A DNA stretch of 64,000 nt from the NCBI GenBank assembly GCA_009823395.1, contig CM020506.1, positions 20,881,001 through 20,945,000 on the forward strand, in the 5' to 3' direction. The DNA comes from Thamnaconus septentrionalis (Eukaryota; Chordata; Actinopteri; Tetraodontiformes; Monacanthidae). Below the pieces are notes generated by a model. That model was not told the DNA's origin. It did no database searches and saw only the letters and a list, made by a program, of their open reading frames with translations. Numbering within the stretch: position 1 is the stretch's first letter; every line of letters begins with the position of its first letter. The position numbers and the translations under genes were made by a program. This document shows, piece after piece, positions 54,801 through 64,000 of this stretch.

Positions 54801-57477
54801 GTTCCCAGTGTATGTTGGACTCCGACAGGGCTGCCCTTTGTCACCGGTTCTGTTCATCATTTTCATTGACAGAATTTCTAGACGCAGCCAGGGGCCGGAA
54901 GGGGGGCCAGTTCGGGAACCACATGATTGCGTCTCTGATTTTTGCAGATGATGTGATCATGTTCGCTTCAAAACCGAGGTCATTGTTCTCGACTGGAAAA
55001 AGGTGGCTTGCCCTCTCCGGGTTGGTGGAGAGACCCTGCCTCAGGAGGAGGAGTTCAAGTATCTTGGGATCTTGTTTACGAGTGAGGGAAAGATGGAGGG
55101 CAAGATCGACAGGCAGATCAGTGCGGCATCTGCAGCGATGCAGTCGCTGTACCGATCTGTCGTGGTGAAGAAGGAGCTAAGCCGAATGATCATGAGCTTA
55201 GTGTGGCATAATAGTCACGCCCTAACAACTGATTGCCTGGCTCGTCAGCCAATGATTGGGGGGTTGCCGTGTTATAAAGGGAGGGGTGGAAACAGCTGGT
55301 TTTCACTACACTTTGACGCCCCGTCACGTCATTTCCGCCGGCGTGGTCACGCTTCCTTGCGCCCGTTCGCGTCTGCCTCAGGTATGGTTGCCTCTGCCGA
55401 CTTTGTTTTAATTGTTTTAGGGTACTTGTTTTTAGATTGTATGGTTTATTTCTAGGGTTTGGCATGTAGTGCGTCGTCGCTTTTTCGGCATGTGCTGCCT
55501 CTTCCAACTCCCGGTGAGTATTTTATTTTTTGAGTTTTGTCACTAGAATCGAGCAGCTGTCAAACCACATTAATGGCATTGCTTGTTTGTTTTTTTAGAT
55601 ACCTCCTGGAATCATGGCTTTGCCGCTGTACTGACAGCCCCTAAAACCAGTCAAATTTGCTGCTGCTTTGCTGACGCGGAAAGTTGTCGGATCACGTCAT
55701 TAATTAAGATCCGAATTACGAAGCCGTTCTGCTTGTGACAGTCGGCGCGTAGTGACCACCTAATTATTTCTTATCGTTTTGTTTGTTTTGGTTGACTGTT
55801 TATGTTTTCCTTTTGTTGCATTGTTGGATTAATTGTGTATTTTTGTTTATTTGAATGTATACCTAACCCTGATGTGTGTGTGTGTGTGCTTGTGTGTGAG
55901 TGAAACTATTAATTCCGTATACGTGTCCTTGATCTCTCCTAATTGTGTTTCTTTTTGTTATTCAGAGGCTGAGGTCGACAGGTGTGGACGGGTGGTGGTA
56001 TCCCTTTTGTTTCAGTGTGCTGTGTCGTCACCACCCAAGTCTGACTGCCCACTGGGATGCGAGCGTTTGATTGTGCACGTGTGAGTGGGGTGACTCCCCT
56101 GGGATTCCGTCCCCATCCAACCTGCTCCTGCTAGATGTAGATGGCGTCAGCCCTGAACAGCATCATCACCTTCCGTGAGTCATTTTGTTTCTGTTGCCCC
56201 CCGTGTGGTGTTGTCAGCCTGTCCGGCTTTTGTTTTGACCAGTCTCTTCCCCTTGTTTGAATCGTTGGCCCCTTTTGTTTTGAAGATCTTTCCCCTTGTT
56301 TGAGTTTGAGAATTTGATTTGTCCATTTGTTTCGATATTTGTTCTTTTTGTTGTGGTTTAATTGTTCCCCCTTGTTAGTAAGTTGTTTGTTTTTGAACGG
56401 TGCTTCCTCTCCTGTTTTTTTTGTGTTGATAGTTTACTTATAAATTTATTTGTTTTCTTTTTCTGGGTTTAGTTGATTCCAATCTGTAACTGCCGGGATT
56501 TCCTTTGTTTAGGTGCCCTTCCTTTAAATTATAATAAAGCCTTGTCTTTCTTTGTAAACCACATCTCAGCTCATTTATAACAAAACCTGTGTGCCTTATA
56601 TTGTTTTATTCCTCAAAAAAACAACTTGAGGTGGCGTTGTCGTCCCATATCCCTACTCCTTAACAATAACCCCCTCACATTCTGTATTTGCATTAACATT
56701 AGCCTCTTCCCCCCCACACTGCTCCTACGTGTTGCCACATTAGGGTAACGGATGAATGGATGGACGTTGGGGAAATTAGCCTCATTTCAGTCACATTAAC
56801 TGACTCACTCTGAGGTCCGTTGTCCTTGATCATAATATCAGCCGTGCCGTCCTTGACGATGTCCAGCCAGTTGATCTGCGAGGCGAAGCTCAGGTACTTG
56901 TTCTGGATGATCTTCACCCCTCCCTCCAGAATCTCTGCACACAGGCGGCACACAAACACAAATTTAAGCGACGGGGACGAGCGATCACTGCTGCGAGCCC
57001 CAGCACGCCTGTGACTCATCGCATCACACTTTCCCCTCCGCTGTTTACTACAGGGCACATGAAACAACGTCGCCGCAGACTCATGTTTTACAGTTAAGCA
57101 GCCGAACCGTGGGACATTCTCACTAGAAACTGTTATGTTACTTTGAGGGTGTGGCAATGCTGTGTGGGCGGTGGGAGCTCCAACGGTAGTGTCACATCCT
57201 GGCCTGGGCTCTTATCTGCTCCACGACACCCACCCACTCTCGTTAATATATATTGTGCAATAAGACAATACAGTGGCATTAACAGACAGACAGAATGAGT
57301 AACAAACAACAACAATGATGGTTTTGAGTGTGTGTGTGTGTGTGTATGTGTGTGTGTATCAATTATAAATACAGCAGTTGAAAAATTTTAGTATTAATAT
57401 ATAATAATCAATACTATAACTATCAGACAGAAAGAATAGTAAATATAAATAAAATAAATAAGTCAATAACTGAATTA

Positions 57478-57533
<56 letters not shown>

Positions 57534-58643
57534 TATCATTCAAAAGTTTGGTGGGCACATACTTCTGATTTAATGGTTTTTCTTTCATTTTCACGACTAT
57601 TTACATTGTAGATTGTCACTCAAGGCATCAAAACTGTGAGTGAACACATGTGGAATATGTGTAAAACGAATGTGAGATGAATCAAACAAGTTTTGTATTT
57701 TAGATGATCTTGAATAGCCACCCTTCATATACTGTATGGACTGAACATTTTTTTATTTTGCCACATTAATCCACATATCTTGGTCACATATTTGATGTCT
57801 TCAGTATGTATCTACAGTGTAGAAAGTAGTAAAGATAAAGAAGAAACAGGTGTGTTGTGATGTTTTTATGTTATCACATGTATATACATAGGATGCCTCA
57901 AAGCCCTACCAAGCCATGGGAGCCAACCCCCGACCCTCATCCACTCTCAAAGTAACACACACAGTATGTACCTGTGAGGTGTGTCAGGCCCAGTTCCTGC
58001 AGGCCATGCAACCCGTCCATCTGGTAGTTGACCATGACAGCCAGCGCGTACTTGTCCTCGTACAGCGTGGAGCCTCGGATGACGCGCAGGTTGTCCATGG
58101 GCAGTCGGCTGAACTCGTTGATGGCTATCAGGATGTAGCCCGTCACCTCCCTGATGGACTGTGAGCGAAAAGAAATGAACATAAAAGGAGTAGGAGTGAA
58201 AAAAATATGTACGTAGCTTCTGTTCCTATGCTTGAGGATATTTCTGGTAACCTAAGGTGTGTTCCGCTTGTGTTCTTAGTCACTGCCAAAATGTCACGCT
58301 GTGATTGATTCAAAGTAAATGAGCTCATCGGTCAACCGAGACAGAGGTATTAGTCACTACAGACGGAGATAAACAACTCGTTTTGTTTCAGGCATCAAAT
58401 TGATTCATGTTCTTTCTTATCTTCACTGAGCCCCGTGCAGAAATTTTCTTTTTTTTTTAATGACCAGTAGTGCAGTGCACAAGCTCACCTGCAGGAAGGA
58501 GAAGTCCCTGGTGTGCTCCATCATGATGATTTCAAGGTTGCCCATCACAATCTCGCAGCCCATGTACTGTTGTATCAGTTTGTACTGGTTCTCCAAAGTT
58601 CCCGTCATGCTCAGGCCGTTCTGGGTGCCAGGACAAATGACCA
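44744..58643 (-). CDS. erbb3: ErbB3 receptor pseudokinase, 27 exons found (exon 1 missing)
   Basis: Exons (high to low): 58489-58643, 57972-58158, 56809-56934, 53608-53673, 53328-53446, 52689-52830, 52370-52483, 52034-52151, 51868-51941, 51596-51686, 50624-50832, 50401-50530, 49927-50020, 49648-49802, 49506-49559, 49275-49416, 49058-49177, 48871-48969, 48312-48497, 48062-48217, 47861-47936, 47627-47773, 47234-47331, 46925-47137, 46772-46840, 46417-46678, 44744-45537. All phases agree; 1397 aa from exon 2. Order: L1, furin-like Cys-rich, L2, second Cys-rich, TM helix ([20 protein letters not shown]), pseudokinase, tail. Pseudokinase marks: HRN for HRD, His for the alpha-C Glu (TDHM), DYG for DFG, and VAIK at beta-3. 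The tail has PI3K-type YxxM sites (YLPM, YEYM twice, YEDM) and ends near FDNPDYW. ErbB3 binds neuregulins and signals as an ErbB2/ErbB4 partner. The signal-peptide exon was not found. Confidence 0.97.
50083..50322. mobile_element. Short hAT-type MITE (erbb3 intron 13)
   Basis: The left terminus TAGGGATGCACCGATAC and the right terminus (reversed) TAGGAATGTACCGATAC are near-perfect inverted repeats about 240 bases apart, enclosing GGTATCAGTATTGG-type sequence. This is a widespread fish hAT-like MITE with no coding capacity. Confidence 0.7.
51785..51868. repeat. (CA)n microsatellite abutting an erbb3 splice donor
   Basis: About 40 CA units. On the transcribed minus strand this is (GT)n starting exactly at the donor of exon 51868-51941, so the intron begins GTGTGTGTG. 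Confidence 0.95.
53790..55186 (+). mobile_element. APE-type non-LTR retrotransposon copy with internal deletions (erbb3 intron 4)
   Basis: Plus-strand frames show an endonuclease start ([20 protein letters not shown]), endonuclease remnants ([40 protein letters not shown]), then reverse transcriptase ([44 protein letters not shown] with the catalytic Asp pair) and [20 protein letters not shown]. Frames shift several times and the copy is much shorter than a full-length element, so it is dead. It lies antisense to erbb3 and ends abruptly at 55186, where another element begins. A (TAGAA)n run precedes it at 53767-53791. The Rex/RTE-like affiliation is an inference. Confidence 0.88.
55187..56665 (+). 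mobile_element. Possible solo LTR or other insertion joined to the LINE
   Basis: The LINE stops inside its reading frame at GCCGAA and unrelated sequence starts TGATCATGAG. That sequence has a TATA box (55273-55278), pyrimidine-rich tracts and AATAAAGCC (56533-56538), and ends ...CTCCTTAACA, resembling the U3-R-U5 layout of a TG...CA-bounded LTR. No target-site duplication was seen at these edges and the LINE does not resume after it. The identity is uncertain. Confidence 0.4.
57481..57532. repeat. (AT)n microsatellite (erbb3 intron 3)
   Basis: Pure TA dinucleotides, about 25 copies, directly left of the Tc1-like remnant. Confidence 0.95.
57536..57866. mobile_element. Tc1/mariner-derived MITE (erbb3 intron 3)
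   Basis: Starts CATTCAAAAGTTTGGTGGGC, then GACTATTTACATTGTAGATT and GGCATCAAAACTGTGA, the terminal block of a well-known fish Tc1 family. About 200 bases on comes the mirror block (GATGTCTTCAGTATG, ATCTACAGTGTAGAAAGTAG). The two ends are joined with the transposase gene deleted. It lies next to an (AT)n run, fitting TA target preference. Confidence 0.7.
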
Positions 58644-61600
58644 CTGAGAAGAAATAACGCATTATTATTTTTGCCATGTAAAAATGTATCAAAGACATGT
58701 ACAAATTGCAAAAACAATGTCATATCCGCATTATGACACGTGACACTTGCGATGACTTTCATGTTTTTTTGCACATTAAGCAATTGAAAAAGAGTCAACA
58801 AAACAGCGAAAACAAGTATTCGGGGTTGCCTGGAAGTGACGTCATGATTTACATCCGTTTCATGTTTCTGAAAAAAGGAAAATCCTTATGGAACTTTCCA
58901 ACAGAGTCTTTTCGAATCTGAAAAGCGTCAATGGAATCAATGGAAATAAATGCCTTGTTGGGTTGGTTGGGCAGTAACCCTGGAATGGCAAATATTTTAC
59001 TACTACTCCCAAATATGGAGTACCATTAGCTGTTACTACACTACTAGCCACAAGTATGTGGCGTAGTGTAGAAATTCAAAACATTTGTTGATATTCACAT
59101 GTTGGCTGTGCGCATGCATATTATTAAATAGTCAAAGGGTGAAGAACTTTTGAAAAAGGTTGTTCTATTCCGCTCACTGCAGCCCACTCTGCTATGCTCA
59201 TATAAATGAACTGTATGAAACAAGCAGAGGATTGTGCCCAGGCCGTGTGGCTCTCTGGGACAAACATGAGGCCTTGTTTGTCACGTGTGGGAGTTCAGAG
59301 TAACTTCGAGGCTGCTTTGCTATTCAAATGCCAGGCTGCATCAGGAGAAGCAACCCAGTAAACCATAGATTAAACACGAGTGCTGTTTTGAAATAGCAAT
59401 GAGACCGACAATCCTAAGGTGGCTTTCCATGAGCGTGCACACACACACTTTAGTAATAAAGTTTCAACCGAGCTCTCACATCTGAAGCCGAGGATGTTTA
59501 CTTGGTGATGCAATTATATAGTTCTTTTCCATTTCAATATTCTGAAATAGCCGTAGATGGGGTTGCAAAGGTGTGCTAGCAATGCTAAATTTTCTAATGC
59601 CTACCCGTGGATTTGACTCAGTGAGCTATCAGGGAGATGACAGTTTTCTTTTTGTCCGAGAAAACTGGTTCCTTCTTTTTTGTGACGCGTAGCCTTTCTG
59701 TGGTTCACACATTTCAATGATTTCGGCCTATAGCAATATAAATAATAAGTCCCTGAATACTGATTCTGACCTGCCTGATGAGTTGAATAACATGACATGG
59801 CTGTATTGAACTATCTCTCCAGTGTCACTCTTGACTTACAGAACTAATAGTTCTGTTGATGCTGCTGTGTCTTTGCGCTTAAACTCTATTCTATTCTATT
59901 ACACGACTCTCTACTAATATTTGTACATGGTGATCAGGACATGTTACTGTTAAATCTCAGTTACAGTAAACTTAACACCTATGTGGTTCACCTAGTGTTG
60001 GTGCAAGTGTTGTATTTTCCGTCATTTGCTGATGTCGGTCTTGTGGATCCAAAGAACGTGCGTCAAACCACATATATATGCACTGACTATGCCCAAGTAT
60101 GTGTTCATGTTTGCACAAGTGAGATAGCGACAACCTCCTACACCCATAAAGTCCTGATAAGAATCACTTTATTGGGTTGCAAGGAACACTGAGGTCGCAA
60201 GTGGCGGAGCTCGGAAACTGGTTTATTGCTGTTGTTGACAGAAAAGAGTTTGGGTTTTTCTATCCCAGGAAATCTGTGATGACTAGTTTGCTGTAGCACA
60301 ATGTGCGTTGCGTTAATAGTCCTCAGCATTTCCTTCCACTGGTTCATTTTAAAGTAGTTTGAGCCGCCATCACTTTTTGTCCCTCTGACCCTTCATTTAC
60401 AACACAGTGCTATAACGTGAAGGAGTCACAGGTAGCCTAGCCGATTACGCATCCAGGTAAGAACTAATGGTTCAACTATTGAACACCAGATGAAGGGTAA
60501 AAACACTACTGGTATTCTAACAGGAGCACTGGAGATGGCTGCCCACTGCTTCCAGTGATATGTTACTTATTAATGGTGGTTTATTTGCAGGATCACTGAA
60601 TCGGCCTTTCTCACTGTCAACAGTACAAACATTAGAGCTGTGATCAAAAAGAAATGTGGATTTTTTTTTATGGCAAGCGGAAACAAGGATTTGCCAACTT
60701 AGCACACATTGAAAGAAAGACGCCACAAGCTTACCAGGATCTTAACTACCTTTAAAAAAGAAGAAAACAATTTTTTCCCCTCTCTTGTTCTTCCTGTTAT
60801 GTTACCAGTACGTTTCCTTGTAAATTCTGTAGGTTTTCTTCCTTTTGTCTTCCCTCTCTGCTGTCTGTCTCCCTGACCCTCCCCCCTGTCGTCAAGCTGA
60901 TGAGTCTCACCTCGTTCTTGTAAACCTGTCCTGGTGCATTTAAGTCTGTGTGTTCTCTTTGCTGTTGTCAGATCAGATTGTGGCTTGTGCGTTCGATGTT
61001 CCGGCCCTATTCGTACAACAAGTTTGATTCAAGATTTAGTAGCAATGTCAAGCCTGCTTGCCGTCCTGTAGTTAATTGCTTTTGTGTCCTAAATCCCCCT
61101 TTATATCTTCTGCTAATCTAGAGCACGAACTGCACCAGCTGTCTTATCAGCACTGTGAACTTGGACTTGAGCTCACGCTATATAGATCCTGACCTTCTTT
61201 CTTTCTGTCTTCAAAGTTCGTGAACTCTTTGCTTTACATTTGCCTGCCCAAACTCAGGTGCTCCTGCTTGTTACTCAACATCGCACGACCATTATGCTCA
61301 TCTTACTTTATATCCATCAAACTGTTTTTTCAGGAGGTGCTGCACATTGGCAGCCAGTTGACGTAAGTCACGTAGGTTTACGAGCGGCTGGAGGGTGAAG
61401 GACTTTTTCCGCCTCGCCTTGGTGAAACTCTTGGCTGTCACCAATTGGGGTTTATGGTGTTTAAACATGTTGACCGGGAAGTGCGCATCAAATATTTGCG
61501 CACCTTATACGTTTTGGATATCTTCCGAAGCTACTGTATGCCGTGCAGGCACGACCTACTCTATGCACACATGCAGCACACTGCGTAACAAAATGGTATG

Positions 61601-61679
61601 TCAGCCATACAAACAATGCGGCGGCTGCAGCTGTGGGAGCTTGTTGAGTGGGTTTCCTCTGTCAATGGAGATCTTTCAG

Positions 61680-61870
61680 AGCTGGCAGATGGATGATAGA
61701 GGGGAAAGGAATGGGGCGGAAGGTTAGCGCGCTCGCACAAATACAACGGCCCTGTTTCGAAAGAGCAGAGAGCCGGCGGCAGTCTTTCTCCGTGCGTCCG
61801 CCGCGCTTCTCTACTGCGGCCGCTTTTGCATCGCGCGTCGCACATCCCCTTTTTGTTCCAAGCGCTGAGG
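61680..61870. promoter_or_regulatory. CpG-rich patch, candidate promoter
   Basis: This is the only CpG-dense segment in the right 5 kb (GCGCGCTCGC, CTGCGGCCGC, CATCGCGCGTCGCAC). It could be the erbb3 promoter with a 5' UTR exon, firing leftward, but no splice donor or start codon ties it to erbb3. Confidence 0.25.
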
Positions 61871-62110
61871 TGTAACCTAACACACCACGACAACTTAGCA
61901 CGGATCAGGTTGAGCTGTCACTTTCATTTGTCAGATACCGGGGTTTCAATGCAAAAGTGAAAAAAAAGAAAATGAGAGGGGCACAAAAGAAATTACGAGC
62001 AGATAAACAAGCTCCGTAAAGCGGTTGAGATGATGACAGAGGTAAACAGAAACTTGGCACAGAGTGGACAGAGATTACTGAATACCGGCTAGACCGGCGA
62101 GCGGTGTACC

Positions 62111-62111
<1 letters not shown>

Positions 62112-62171
<60 letters not shown>
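62112..62171. repeat. (CA)n microsatellite
   Basis: About 30 CA units; a second, similar block follows 70 bases later. Confidence 0.95.
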
Positions 62172-62172
<1 letters not shown>

Positions 62173-62238
62173 AACGCACAAACAAGTTCCAGGGGATGGC
62201 ACCTGAACAAAGAGCAGTCGCGGTGCAACTATTGGGTC

Positions 62239-62245
62239 ACACACG

Positions 62246-62308
<63 letters not shown>
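62239..62308. repeat. (CA)n microsatellite, second block
   Basis: About 34 CA units with one CG-containing start. It is separated from the first block by unique sequence. Confidence 0.95.
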
Positions 62309-62356
62309 GGATGTTAGAATGGAAATTGCGTTTTTTCTGTCAGCGTGGAAGTGCAA

Positions 62357-62579
62357 GATAACAATCAGACTGGCAGTGTGTTGAGGGGCTTCATGATGCT
62401 AGCACGAGGATTGACAACATATTTGTTTTTCCTGGGTCACTTGTTTGCATGGCACCTGTCAGGCTGAAGCAGCAGGTTGGTGTCCAACTATGATTGAAAG
62501 AGGCCACACCCAACTGTTGTTTTCCTCAAATGTGACCCAGCATGTTTTACACTCATAGAAGAGGCAGCATATCATGTGC
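62357..62579 (+). repeat. Left arm of a ~224-bp inverted duplication
   Basis: Read forward (GATAACAATCAGACTGGC to GCATATCATGTGC) this matches the reverse complement of 63057-63281 with few mismatches and one or two short indels. The arms contain no gene. Confidence 0.9.
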
Positions 62580-62580
62580 A

Positions 62581-62770
62581 CATACATAGATATGTGTACA
62601 TATATATGTATGTATGTGTACATATATATGTATGTATGTGTATATATATATATACAGTATATGTATATTTGTGTATATACATATATATGTACACATATAT
62701 ATGCATGTGTGTGTATGAATATATGTATACATATATATGTATATATATTATATATATGTATGTATATGTG
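62581..62770. repeat. ATGT/AT-rich simple repeat
   Basis: Imperfect (ATGT)n and (AT)n in the loop between the two inverted arms. Open frames through it are low-complexity. Confidence 0.85.
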
Positions 62771-62800
62771 TGCACTGAAAAGCATAATAATGTTTACTTA

Positions 62801-62937
62801 GAGGCCCTGCGATGAACTGGCGACTTGTCCAGGGTGTACCCTGCCTTCGCCCTAAGACAGCTGGGATAGGCTCCAGCAGACCCCTGTGACCCTGAATTGG
62901 AATAAGCGGGTATAGAAGATGGATGGATGGATGGATG
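62801..62937 (+). mobile_element. L2-type LINE 3' end with (GGAT)n tail
   Basis: GGCGACTTGTCCAGGGTGTA, then GCTGGGATAGGCTCCAGC and GAATAAGCGGGTATAGAAG, closing with (GATG)n, is the standard 3' terminus of fish L2 (Maui-like) LINEs. It lies inside the inverted-repeat loop. Confidence 0.8.
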
Positions 62938-63056
62938 TTTACTTCGAAAAAAAACTTAGAAACTTAGAAACTTAGAAAATAAATTGTTTGCTGCAAAATC
63001 ACAAAACAAACAAGTTCATCTTTAGTCCATTAATTTCATCACAACAACAAATATAA

Positions 63057-63281
63057 GCACATGATATGCTGCCTCTTCTATGAGTGTAAAACATGCTGGG
63101 TCACATTTGAGGAAAACAACAGTTGGGTGTGGCCTCTTTCAATCATAGTTGGACACAACAACCTGCTGCTTCGGCCCGACAGGTGCCATGCAAGCAAGTG
63201 ACCCAGGAAAAACAAATATGTTGTCAATGCTCTTGCTAGCATCACGAAGCCCCTCAACACACTGCCAGTGTGATTATTATC
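63057..63281 (-). repeat. Right arm of the ~224-bp inverted duplication
   Basis: Reverse-complement partner of 62357-62579. At its outer end the GACTGGC motif is locally duplicated (63268-63289), a small rearrangement absent from the left arm. Confidence 0.9.
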
Positions 63282-63583
63282 AGACTGGCCTATATATATA
63301 TATCTATATATGTACATACAATACAAATATACATGCAACATGTTGGTAAATGTTGGTGACTGCACCTGCACTGATTATTAGCACAATAGAGTACATCGAA
63401 AATGCATGCAGTGTCCTTTTACCACCACTGTATAAGAATGCAGGCAGTGCTGTATACAAGAGAGCGCAGCAGTGTAATAAAGTGATGACTGGCTGCAAGT
63501 TTGTGCAATTTATCATGAACATAAGTATATAAATAAATATATATGAAGATTCATTTCTCCTGCCTATGGAGCCAATCGCAGTG

Positions 63584-63626
63584 ATGAGTGGTGAAAGGCA
63601 GGGTACACCCATGACAAGTCGCCCCT
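63584..63626 (-). mobile_element. Short L2 3'-end fragment in reverse orientation
   Basis: On the minus strand GGCGACTTGTCATGGGTGTA followed by CCCTGCCTTTCACC matches the same L2 terminus as 62801-62937 but runs the other way. Confidence 0.5.
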
Positions 63627-64000
63627 TAGAACTGGTTAATGTTGTGGTTTTAGTGTGGGGCCTGACGCACATTGAAAGAGCAGCTTTGTCAGTCCAGCAC
63701 CAGTGACAGTGATGTCAGGTCGATATTGTTTTTCTCAAACACAGAGCACCACCACCTGACTCACCTGCAACCCGGAAATTCCAACACAAACTACCGGCTA
63801 AAGTTCAGCGTGTGATTCAAATCACAACACCTCTTTACGCTTCTCAGCTACATCCTAGCATTTGAACGTTGGCAAGGACACAACTCCAGGCCAAATCATT
63901 TTTCAACAACAGTTGAAAAAAATCAGTCTAAACCTACATCAGCAGACTATGGTACAACAAGAGTCTCCTCTGAAATGCCCCATTATTATTATTATTTTTT
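63627..64000. other. Right edge, nothing recognised
   Basis: No open frame, RNA gene or named repeat is visible. If erbb3 exon 1 is not in this window it lies to the right. Confidence 0.3.

Larger units (their letters stand above)
58644..62350. other. Upstream of erbb3 exon 2: probable intron 1, no coding exon found
   Basis: I searched the minus strand for an ATG, a signal peptide and a donor and found none convincing. Low-complexity and repeat-like sequence lies at 60780-61200 (pyrimidine-rich, TE-like). The open frame over 61395-61727 on plus has no recognisable domain. Confidence 0.35.

Noticed and set aside
61395..61893. Cys-rich 110-aa frames on both strands near the CpG patch, possible erbb3 signal exon
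   Set aside because: Neither gives a signal peptide followed by a splice donor in the phase required by erbb3 exon 2, and no known domain is visible.

Overview
This window is nuclear DNA from a ray-finned fish, most likely a percomorph teleost. It carries compact vertebrate genes with consensus GT-AG introns. The ghrelin has the fish form (short, C-terminally amidated). Between the genes lie typical fish repeats: L2 and Rex/RTE-like LINE pieces, hAT- and Tc1-type MITEs, and long CA, AT, TCTA and ATT microsatellites. Exons were joined by hand from splice sites and reading phase. Seven models close as complete reading frames (ghrl 107 aa, an unnamed 119-aa gene, vhl 163 aa, avpr2-like 353 aa, crbn 450 aa, rpl41 25 aa, pa2g4 391 aa). 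Two are incomplete at the N terminus (tatdn2, erbb3).

Layout: a U6 snRNA gene on the minus strand with its own promoter elements (0.2-0.5 kb); ghrl on plus (2.5-3.4 kb); tatdn2 on minus (4.7-8.4 kb); an unrecognised five-exon 119-aa gene on minus (9.0-10.1 kb); vhl or vhl-like on minus (11.4-12.7 kb); a V2-type vasotocin receptor on plus (15.4-17.3 kb); crbn on minus (22.2-31.8 kb); rpl41 on minus (34.1-35.2 kb); pa2g4 on minus (37.2-43.3 kb); erbb3 on minus (44.7-58.6 kb), whose signal-peptide exon was not found. The last 5 kb is repeat-rich and holds a 223-bp inverted duplication.

Two conserved vertebrate blocks meet here. ghrl-tatdn2-vhl and crbn correspond to human 3p25-p26. rpl41-pa2g4-erbb3 keeps the order and shared orientation of human 12q13. 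The junction falls in the 2 kb between crbn and rpl41, where a LINE fragment sits.

Functionally this is a set of ordinary cellular genes: an appetite hormone, a TatD nuclease, two substrate receptors of cullin-RING ubiquitin ligases (Vhl for CRL2, Crbn for CRL4), a neurohypophysial hormone receptor, a ribosomal protein, and the ErbB3 pseudokinase receptor beside Pa2g4, known as ErbB3-binding protein 1. I found no bacterial-type operon, CRISPR array or defence system. The least explained items are the 119-aa gene, the substitutions in the Vhl hydroxyproline pocket, the U6 variant with a compensated 5' stem, and the inverted duplication at the right end.
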